From Calditrichota bacterium (GTDB lineage Bacteria; Zixibacteria; MSB-5A5; GN15; FEB-12), in assembly GCA_030641085.1 (NCBI GenBank), contig DAOWIC010000044.1:1-5992 (forward strand): DNA of 5,992 nucleotides. The letters are read 5' to 3'. Made by a program: the position numbers and the translations under genes. This document shows, in pieces, positions 1-5,213 of the stretch. Position 1 is the stretch's first letter, and each line of letters begins with the position of its first letter. The notes beneath the pieces were generated by a model. That model saw only the letters and a program-made list of their open reading frames with translations. It was not told the origin of the DNA and ran no database searches.

Positions 1-1799
1 CGCAGCAGTCACTTCATCCGGGCGGATGTTATCCTTCGGATGCGATAACAGTTTGCAGTATCGGCGAGGGTTCAACCTCGGAGTCGGAGTTCGCCCGCTC
101 CGTTTTTTATTCTGCGTTCTACAAATCGCCCCTGATTACGGCCATCTACAACTGCGGCTGGGCGATCTCGGTATCGGTCGAGGAACAGTTTCCCGAAGGC
201 GATCCGACCACGCCGTTTGAGGGCTTTCAGCGTTTCGGACTGAAGATCATGCAGGTCGACGGGACCGATATCAAGGACTCACTCGCCAAAGTGGCCGAAT
301 CGGTCGAATACTGTCGTTCCGGGCAGGGCGCAGTGCTGATGAATGTCCGCGTTACCCGTGAGGGATCGCACTCCGGTTCCGATGACCAGTCCTTCTACAT
401 GGATCCGGTCGAGGTGGACTGGCATACTTACAACGACTGCATTCTCAAGACCTGTAATGTCCTCATCGAGGACGGTATTGTCACCCCGGAAGAGATCAAT
501 GCGGTTTGGGATGAACTGGACGAAGCCACTTCCAAAGAGTCCCAGTGGGCGGTATCGACCTTCGAGCCGAAAACTACCGAGTTGATTGAAAGCCTTGTTT
601 ATACCTACGACTTTGAAGAGGCGAAAAAGACCTGGAAGAAGTATCGCGATGCCTGCGAGTTCGACCGGGCCGACAAATTCAAGGAGTTCCACGAAAAGGG
701 CTACTACAGCGCACCGGAGCTTCCCGAGAACGTCGGTCCGATGACGATGCGTTTCGCCATCAACTATACCCTCTTTGACCTGTTCCTGATGACCGAGGAT
801 GTATTGCTGTTTGGCGAAGATGTCGCCGACTTCTCCGGTCATATGATCGAGGATATTGAAAAGCAGGCGAAGATGAAGGGCAAGGGGGGCGTCTTCCTGG
901 TTTCGAAAAATCTCCAGCGCGAGTTCTCCAACAAGCGGTCGTTCAATACGCCGCTCGATGAAGCCGGTATCCTGGGCCGGGCCGCGGGTCATGTATACCA
1001 GGGACGGCGCCCGATTCCGGAGATCCAGTTTCTCGATTACATGTCGCCCGCCTACCAGGTGCTGAAAGACCGTGTCTGCACTACTTATCAGCGCTCGGGC
1101 GGGTTGTTCAAAATGCCGATGACGATTCGCACCACCTACGGCGGTTACAAGCAGGGCGCGGGTGCCTTCTGGCACTCGGAAGGCAACTTGGGAACATGGA
1201 TGAACATCCCCGGCTTGTTGATTGCCGTGCCGTCGAACGCCTACGACGCGGCGGGTCTTCTCAAAACCGCCTGGGCCTGCGATGATCCGGTGCTCTTCTG
1301 CGAGTCGGTCGCGCTCTACAACCGACGCGACTGGGAAGGAGTGCCGATTGAAACGCCGGTGCCCGATATCGACGAGCTGATTCCATTCGGTGTGGCCAGA
1401 ACCTACAACGAGGATTTCAGCGACATCGGCGTGATAACCTACGGCGCCACTTTGCAGATGTGCCGGCGGGCCGCGGAAATCGTCAAGGAAAAGGGCATCC
1501 ATGTTCGAATCATCGATTTGCGCACACTCAAACCGATGGATACCGAGGCGATTATCCAGACCGCCAGAGACTGCGGCAAGGTGATGGTTGTCACCGAGGA
1601 ACGCTTTGCGGGCGGAGCGGCCGCGACCATCTCATCGGTGATCACAGGCGGTAACGCGCTTTATCACCTCGAAGCGCCGGTGAAGTTAGTGACTGCGATT
1701 GACTCGCGTGTTGCCTATGGTGTTGACGGTGATAACGCCTGTCTGCCGACGGTTGACAAGATCGTTACCGCTATGACGGAGTTACACGAGAACTACTAA
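1..1799 (+). CDS. Fused E1 alpha/beta subunit of a thiamine-diphosphate 2-oxoacid dehydrogenase (5' partial)
   Basis: The frame is open from base 3 to the TAA at 1797-1799, giving 598 visible residues (numbered from base 3). The ATG at 249 is internal because typical E1 alpha sequence precedes it. The E1 component decarboxylates a 2-oxoacid on ThDP and passes the acyl group to the lipoyl E2; pyruvate or branched-chain oxoacids are both possible. Seen in order: the ThDP/Mg motif GEGSTSE (21-27) continuing to NCGWAIS (50-56); the E1 alpha loop SHSGSDD with His123 and Ser124; the helical E1 alpha C-terminus; a charged linker at about 205-246; then E1 beta with GEDVA (271-275, Glu272 being the expected ThDP-contacting Glu), a charged insert at 277-294 before GGVF, PEIQFLDY (339-346), HSEGN (391-395) and the transketolase C-terminal domain to the end. 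Roughly 150 N-terminal residues are probably missing. Fused E1 proteins are common in Bacteroidetes, Acidobacteria and related phyla. Oddity: Cys51 sits where Asn normally binds Mg. No E2 or E3 gene is visible. Confidence 0.93.
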   Translation, partial: QQSLHPGGCYPSDAITVCSIGEGSTSESEFARSVFYSAFYKSPLITAIYNCGWAISVSVEEQFPEGDPTTPFEGFQRFGLKIMQVDGTDIKDSLAKVAESVEYCRSGQGAVLMNVRVTREGSHSGSDDQSFYMDPVEVDWHTYNDCILKTCNVLIEDGIVTPEEINAVWDELDEATSKESQWAVSTFEPKTTELIESLVYTYDFEEAKKTWKKYRDACEFDRADKFKEFHEKGYYSAPELPENVGPMTMRFAINYTLFDLFLMTEDVLLFGEDVADFSGHMIEDIEKQAKMKGKGGVFLVSKNLQREFSNKRSFNTPLDEAGILGRAAGHVYQGRRPIPEIQFLDYMSPAYQVLKDRVCTTYQRSGGLFKMPMTIRTTYGGYKQGAGAFWHSEGNLGTWMNIPGLLIAVPSNAYDAAGLLKTAWACDDPVLFCESVALYNRRDWEGVPIETPVPDIDELIPFGVARTYNEDFSDIGVITYGATLQMCRRAAEIVKEKGIHVRIIDLRTLKPMDTEAIIQTARDCGKVMVVTEERFAGGAAATISSVITGGNALYHLEAPVKLVTAIDSRVAYGVDGDNACLPTVDKIVTAMTELHENY

Positions 1800-1820
1800 G
1801 TTTATTGGATAAATAGAGGG

Positions 1821-1867
1821 GCTGCTGTCCGGCTCGCTGCGAGCATTGACGGCGGTCCTTCTTATTT
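1821..1867 (+). terminator. Possible intrinsic terminator between convergent genes
   Basis: The hairpin lies 21 bases after the E1 stop codon. An inner stem GCTCG/CGAGC (1832-1836 with 1840-1844) has a 3-base loop. An outer stem pairs 1821-1829 with 1848-1856 over nine positions, three of them G-U in plus-strand RNA, with a small internal loop between the two stems. A pyrimidine-rich stretch, CCTTCTTATTT, follows. The three G-U pairs become C-A mismatches in minus-strand RNA, so it should work better for the plus-strand E1 gene than for the opposing flippase gene. The T tract is imperfect, hence moderate confidence. Confidence 0.45.
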
Positions 1868-3370
1868 GCCCCGGCCGAACCGCTCTCTCACGCGCGCCCG
1901 GTCATCCGGCTCGATTATCATGAATCCGGGTATCGCGACAACCGCCGTTACTATCAGCAGGTTGCACGCGAACAAGCTCCAGTCACCGGGAGGGACTAAT
2001 TCGAGCATCAGCCAGCCGCTTGCAAGCGTAACCGCCGCAGCCGGCAGACCGGCCTTAAGCCCGGTCCATAGGATAAGTCCGTATTGCAGACCTAACACAC
2101 GCGCCATGTAGGCGGGGTAGAGAGTCAGGTAAAAAATGACCTGAGGCGCGGCGTTGGCTATCGCCATGCCGATAATGCCGTAGCGCGGCACCAGCGCAAC
2201 CGCCAGGATGATCTTCGCCGCCACCTCAAAGATGAGTACCTGAAGGATGTAGCGATGCTTTTCGACTCCGAACAGCACCGAGTTGCCGATAATCTGCGGC
2301 AGAAAGATAGCGGTGCCGACCGAGAGAATCATCATTGCCGTGGCCGACTCGGCGAATTCCGGCGCCAGCCAGAGATCGACAAACGGCCGTGCATAAAGCA
2401 GAACGCCGGTGGTAAGGAAGAAGGAGGCGAACGAAACGTACTTCAGCCCCTTGAGATAAATCTCCCGAATGTGGTCCCAGCGATCTTCCGATTCAAGGTG
2501 CGAAATGACCGGCACCAAAGGCGTGCCGATGCCGCCGACCACGTTGCGCAGGTAGAGCATCAACTGCGCGGCCGGGTTGAATATGCCGGCCGCCGCCGAT
2601 GATGTCAGCATGCCGAGCAGGAAGGTGTCGGTATTGAAGATAACCAGCCAGCCGACCGTTATGCCAAACGAAACCCGAGAGTACTTCAGCAGCATTGCGG
2701 CCGTGTCGCGCTCGGCCAGCTTCGGCGAGAAGCGCACCTCCCGGTGCAGTTTCCTCAGCCAGAGATTCCCTGCCAGATGCTTGAGAATGCTCATCGCCAG
2801 GATAACCAGTACCAGCGACACCAGGCCGTAACCGCTCTTGATCAGCCAGACCATTATCAGTACCCTCACGACTTCTTCCACGACCGCCAGAAAGCGAACG
2901 ATATCATGTCGCTGAAACGCGGACAGACTGTTGCCGCTTGGGAGCAGGTAGAAGCTGAAGGCGGAGTAAACAGCCAGCAGCATCAAAGCGCTGCGGCCTT
3001 CTTCGACCAGCGCCGGATCGCCGATTTTGAAATAGTCGAAAAGGAAGAGCGCGAACAGATAGATGCCGCCAAAGGCAACCGTGCCGACGGCAAAGTACAG
3101 CAGGTTCGAGGTGCCCAGAACCCGATTGATGGCCGGGTAGTCGCGCCGACTTAGAAAGCGCGAGATGTATCTCATGAGCGCCGACGACATGCCGACATCA
3201 AGCAGCGAAAAATAATTGATCGTTTGGAATATGATCACCCAGACGCCGTAACGAGCGTCGCCGTACGCCGCAGTGATATAGGGCACGAAAAAGAACGTGA
3301 TGATTATCCGAATAAGATAACCGGCCCACGAGGAAAAGACGTTCTTGATTAGCTGCTGTCCCAGCGCCAT
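1862..3370 (-). CDS. Wzx/MATE-like polysaccharide (lipid-linked oligosaccharide) flippase
   Basis: A 502-residue, strongly hydrophobic protein with about 12-14 predicted membrane helices, for example near residues 15-35, 43-60, 88-112, 125-145, 160-178, 182-200, 308-328, 342-364, 375-395, 398-420, 432-457 and 468-486. The N-terminal pattern KNVFSSWAGYLIRIIITFFFVP followed by YGDARYGVWVI and a DVGMSSALMRY segment is typical of the polysaccharide biosynthesis/export flippase group (MOP superfamily). Such proteins move undecaprenyl-linked sugar units across the inner membrane for O-antigen, capsule or exopolysaccharide. Start choice: the frame extends to a TTG at 3424 with no good ribosome site. 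The ATG at 3370 is preceded by GGAGGG about 10 bases upstream and begins directly before the first amphipathic/membrane segment, so 3370 is preferred. Its stop faces the E1 stop, and its start is divergent from the 3505 gene. No glycosyltransferase or polymerase gene is seen beside it, so its substrate is unknown. Family assignment is fairly sure; the exact subfamily is not. Confidence 0.85.
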   Translation of the reverse strand: MALGQQLIKNVFSSWAGYLIRIIITFFFVPYITAAYGDARYGVWVIIFQTINYFSLLDVGMSSALMRYISRFLSRRDYPAINRVLGTSNLLYFAVGTVAFGGIYLFALFLFDYFKIGDPALVEEGRSALMLLAVYSAFSFYLLPSGNSLSAFQRHDIVRFLAVVEEVVRVLIMVWLIKSGYGLVSLVLVILAMSILKHLAGNLWLRKLHREVRFSPKLAERDTAAMLLKYSRVSFGITVGWLVIFNTDTFLLGMLTSSAAAGIFNPAAQLMLYLRNVVGGIGTPLVPVISHLESEDRWDHIREIYLKGLKYVSFASFFLTTGVLLYARPFVDLWLAPEFAESATAMMILSVGTAIFLPQIIGNSVLFGVEKHRYILQVLIFEVAAKIILAVALVPRYGIIGMAIANAAPQVIFYLTLYPAYMARVLGLQYGLILWTGLKAGLPAAAVTLASGWLMLELVPPGDWSLFACNLLIVTAVVAIPGFMIIEPDDRARVRERFGRGK

Positions 3371-3464
3371 TGGCGTTCGGCCCTCCGCACAGGAATGTGT
3401 CAGGGGAAAATCTCTCGCGTTCAAGGTAATAAGAGATCCACTCCATCGCCAGCGAGAAAATTTT

Positions 3465-3498
3465 TTGTTTTGTTTGTCCCGATGAGGTTATATATAAC
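3465..3498 (+). promoter_or_regulatory. AT-rich divergent region with possible promoter and 12-bp palindrome
   Basis: The sequence GTTATATATAAC at 3487-3498 is a perfect 12-bp palindrome. Read on the plus strand it offers a -10-like TATAAC (3493-3498, 5 of 6 consensus), with a weak TTGTTT (3470-3475) 17 bases upstream inside a T-rich tract. Transcription would then begin near 3505, which would leave the ATG at 3505 almost leaderless and favour the in-frame ATG at 3541. By symmetry the palindrome also gives a -10-like element on the minus strand, but I see no good -35 there. It could equally be an operator. Promoter identity is inference. Confidence 0.35.
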
Positions 3499-3504
3499 GA
3501 GCAA

Positions 3505-4662
3505 ATGAATCCGTCATCACCAATCATCGGTAAGAGAAATATGGGACGAATTTTCCTGCTTGCTGCCATCCTGTTGATCATGGCAACCTCCGTCGGCGCA
3601 GTCGAACGGCCTGCGCTTTACGGTTTTTCGCTGCCGTGCCCGGTGGACACGCCATACTTTGCGCCCGAGACTGAGATGGTGCAATTCGATCACCGTCGCA
3701 CGCTCCTGTTGCTGCTCGATATCGACGAAAATGGTGCAGTCAGCGGCATGCAGCTCGAGGATGAGGCCGATTCTGCCTTTGCGCGGTATGTGCAGCCCTA
3801 TGTAACTGCGCGCACATTCCATCCGGCTCTATTTGACAGCGTAGCGGTCCCATCGCGGCTGCCGGTCCTGCTTCGGATCACACCGAAGGTCAAAAGGCCG
3901 GTCTTTCTCTTTCCCGTTGACGCCAATTACACGGTAGGTGATCTCGACCTGTACCAGCAGGGTATGGCCCTTAACGACATTGAGCCACCCCGGTTGGAGT
4001 ACTTCCCATCCTACTTCAGCACTATCACGCGCGGCGATTCTCTCGGGCGCTATCCGTACATGCTGTTCAAGGTTCGGCTGGACTCCACCGGCCGTCTGTT
4101 CGACTTCGAGGACGAACTGATCGCCGAACCGAAATTCGCCCACCAGTTGCGCTCGGCCCTTCTCTACGCTGATTTTAAACCGGCTACAGTGAAGCAGCAG
4201 CCGATAGCAACTGATGCTTACCTGATGATCTCCTTCTTTCCCTATATCAGCTACCCGAGTCGGCGTTGGCTGGCCACGCCGGAGACTGAGCTGTCGCTGA
4301 TTGACCGGCAGCGAGTGCGTTTGCTGCCGACCAAAGCGGGGCTCTTAGCTAAAGCGATACCCAAACGAATCAATGCATTCAAGGTTCCATCGGGGAATCA
4401 AAGGATCTGGTTTAGGGGCAAAATGTGTCTCGGGCTGGCAATTGATACCCTTGGGCAGGTCGGCATCCGTCACAGCACCATCGTCAGAGAGCCCTTATAC
4501 AGTTTTGTGCGGGAGATGGTCGAGGGCTGGGGATTCTACCCGGCACTAGACTTCGAGGGAAAAATCCAGCCGTTCTACGGTGAGATTATGGTCGAGTTTG
4601 ACGATAGTGATTTCATACGAATCAGCTACTTATGGCTGGATTCGCCGTTCGTGCGGGAATAA
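3505..4662 (+). CDS. Exported protein of unknown function with three TonB C-terminal-like modules
   Basis: A 385-residue protein counted from the ATG at 3505. An ATG at 3541 (residue 13) is an equally good start; neither has a strong ribosome site. Starting at 3541 gives a compact signal peptide, MGR then a hydrophobic core ending SVGA, with likely cleavage after residue 32. The rest is soluble. I read three similar modules of about 60 residues: 64-126 (strand, DIDENGAV, then TFHPAL), 184-246 (strand, RLDSTGRL, then ADFKPAT) and 304-366 (strand, AIDTLGQV, then GFYPAL). Each follows the TonB C-terminal layout: a beta strand, a D-x-x-G turn, a variable helix, a W/F-x-PA motif and a last strand. 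True TonB has an N-terminal anchor and a proline-rich spacer, both absent here, so energy transduction to outer-membrane receptors is unlikely. A periplasmic binding or scaffolding role is possible but unproven. The divergent flippase gene gives weak envelope context. No enzyme motif was recognised. Confidence 0.8.
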   Translation: MNPSSPIIGKRNMGRIFLLAAILLIMATSVGAVERPALYGFSLPCPVDTPYFAPETEMVQFDHRRTLLLLLDIDENGAVSGMQLEDEADSAFARYVQPYVTARTFHPALFDSVAVPSRLPVLLRITPKVKRPVFLFPVDANYTVGDLDLYQQGMALNDIEPPRLEYFPSYFSTITRGDSLGRYPYMLFKVRLDSTGRLFDFEDELIAEPKFAHQLRSALLYADFKPATVKQQPIATDAYLMISFFPYISYPSRRWLATPETELSLIDRQRVRLLPTKAGLLAKAIPKRINAFKVPSGNQRIWFRGKMCLGLAIDTLGQVGIRHSTIVREPLYSFVREMVEGWGFYPALDFEGKIQPFYGEIMVEFDDSDFIRISYLWLDSPFVRE

Positions 4663-4926
4663 CTACTAAGTACATTCACAACAACGACATACGCCGACTT
4701 GTATCGTCTGGCCGTTCTGGACGTGGTCGCATATTCTGCGACTAAACTGTGACGCCAGTTTCGGTTGCGGCTCAGATGGCTTTTATGTCGCTGTCTCCCA
4801 AATACATAGGTGATTCGTTTGCTCGCCATGTAACATTCGGCATGCATGTTGTCAGTAAGTACCTGTGTGGTAATATTCTGGGGAAGAATGGTTGGGTTGA
4901 ACTGTATAATGGAAAGGACGGTCATT
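4663..4926. other. Intergenic stretch without a convincing gene
   Basis: This 264-base stretch has no reading frame with a ribosome site and plausible protein. The GTG-initiated frame from 4749 has no Shine-Dalgarno sequence and yields a protein without recognisable features. One inverted repeat is present: GTCGCA (4726-4731) and TGCGAC (4737-4742) around a 5-base loop, extendable by one G-T and one T-A pair to 4724-4744. No T tract follows it, so it is not a standard terminator. A perfect TATAAT at 4905-4910 lacks a partner -35. Confidence 0.5.
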
Positions 4927-5121
4927 ATGGAACGAATCACCATGGCGCTGAATGTGGCGTCGGCCGTCATGATATTGATCGCGGGATTCTACGTTTGTGA
5001 CATTTGCTCGTCTATTGTAACAATGACTACGCGAGTCATGATCTGGTCTGCAACGGTGGCTTTGATGGCCGTTCAACTGAAGTGTGCCAGTGGCTTTTTG
5101 CGCAAGCAATGGGGACGTTAA
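4927..5121 (+). CDS. Small two-helix membrane protein with a CxxC motif, unknown function
   Basis: A predicted 64-residue protein. The ATG at 4927 has AAGGA (4914-4918) 8 bases upstream, which is why this start is chosen over an in-frame ATG at 4909 and a more distant one at 4846. Two hydrophobic segments are seen, about residues 7-30 and 37-56, joined by a short polar turn (TMTTR). A basic tail, RKQWGR, follows, and a hairpin with both ends inside would fit the positive charges at each end. Cys24 and Cys27 form a CDIC motif at the end of the first helix; a third Cys lies at 53. Codon choice is mixed and broadly compatible with the neighbours. It is not recognised as any known family. It is separated from both flanking genes and is followed at once by a weak hairpin with a T-rich tail. 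It could be a chance frame; the ribosome site and clean two-helix pattern argue for a real gene. Confidence 0.5.
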   Translation: MERITMALNVASAVMILIAGFYVCDICSSIVTMTTRVMIWSATVALMAVQLKCASGFLRKQWGR

Positions 5122-5123
5122 GA

Positions 5124-5145
5124 GCGCTTTTGGCGCGTTTATTTT
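5124..5145 (+). terminator. Weak terminator-like hairpin after the small membrane protein gene
   Basis: GCGC (5124-5127) can pair with GCGC (5133-5136) around a TTTTG loop, followed by GTTTATTTT. It begins three bases after the TAA at 5119-5121. The stem is only four base pairs, short for an intrinsic terminator, so this is a tentative call based mainly on position and the T-rich tail. Confidence 0.3.
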
Positions 5146-5148
5146 CAC

Positions 5149-5176
5149 TTGACTTTCCCGAATAAAACCATATTTT
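5149..5176 (+). promoter_or_regulatory. Probable sigma-70-type promoter of the TPR gene
   Basis: TTGACT (5149-5154, 5 of 6 to the -35 consensus) is followed after 16 bases by TATTTT (5171-5176, 4 of 6 to the -10 consensus). A transcript would start near 5183, about 30 bases before the TTG chosen for the TPR gene. The -35 element overlaps the end of the T-rich tail of the upstream hairpin. The position fits well; the -10 is mediocre. Confidence 0.45.
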
Positions 5177-5194
5177 TGGTGTCTTATTTGGTGT
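5171..5194. repeat. 12-bp imperfect tandem repeat upstream of the TPR gene
   Basis: Two adjacent 12-base units, 5171-5182 and 5183-5194, share the identical core TTTGGTGT (5175-5182 and 5187-5194) and match at 9 of 12 positions. They lie across the candidate -10 and transcription start of the downstream gene, a place where a regulator bound to direct repeats could act. With only two copies, chance in an AT-rich leader cannot be excluded. Confidence 0.4.
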
Positions 5195-5213
5195 AATGAT
5201 AAGGAATTATGAT

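Noticed and set aside
279..1502. A 407-codon open frame antisense to the E1 gene
   Set aside because: It lies wholly opposite an unmistakable E1 coding sequence, and its product is rich in His, Arg and Gly with no recognisable domain, as expected of an antisense shadow in a GC-biased gene.
249..1799. E1 gene starting at the ATG at 249
   Set aside because: The same frame is open to the left edge and encodes conserved E1 alpha sequence (GEGSTSE, AISVSVEEQ) before this ATG, so the gene is truncated by the window edge rather than beginning here.
3198..3581. Minus-strand frame of 127 codons across the flippase start
   Set aside because: It overlaps the flippase gene in another frame and runs through the divergent intergenic region and the start of the 3505 gene, with no recognisable protein features.
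4661..4670. The 10-mer AACTACTAAG at the end of the TonB-C-like gene, identical to 1791-1800 at the end of E1
   Set aside because: It is only ten bases and sits in different frames relative to the two stop codons, with no similarity on either side, so it is most likely chance and not an attachment site.
4903..4910. TGTATAAT as promoter of the small membrane protein gene
   Set aside because: No -35 is found at suitable spacing, and a start about 7 bases downstream would cut into the AAGGA ribosome site at 4914-4918.
4749..5000. GTG-initiated 83-codon plus-strand frame
   Set aside because: It has no ribosome site and no recognisable motif or hydrophobic pattern, and overlaps the better supported small membrane protein frame at 4927-5121.
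4626..5148. Minus-strand frames at 4626-4970 and 4852-5148
   Set aside because: Their products look like random low-complexity translation (runs of Arg, His and Ser), and they overlap one another as well as the 3505 gene end or the small ORF.
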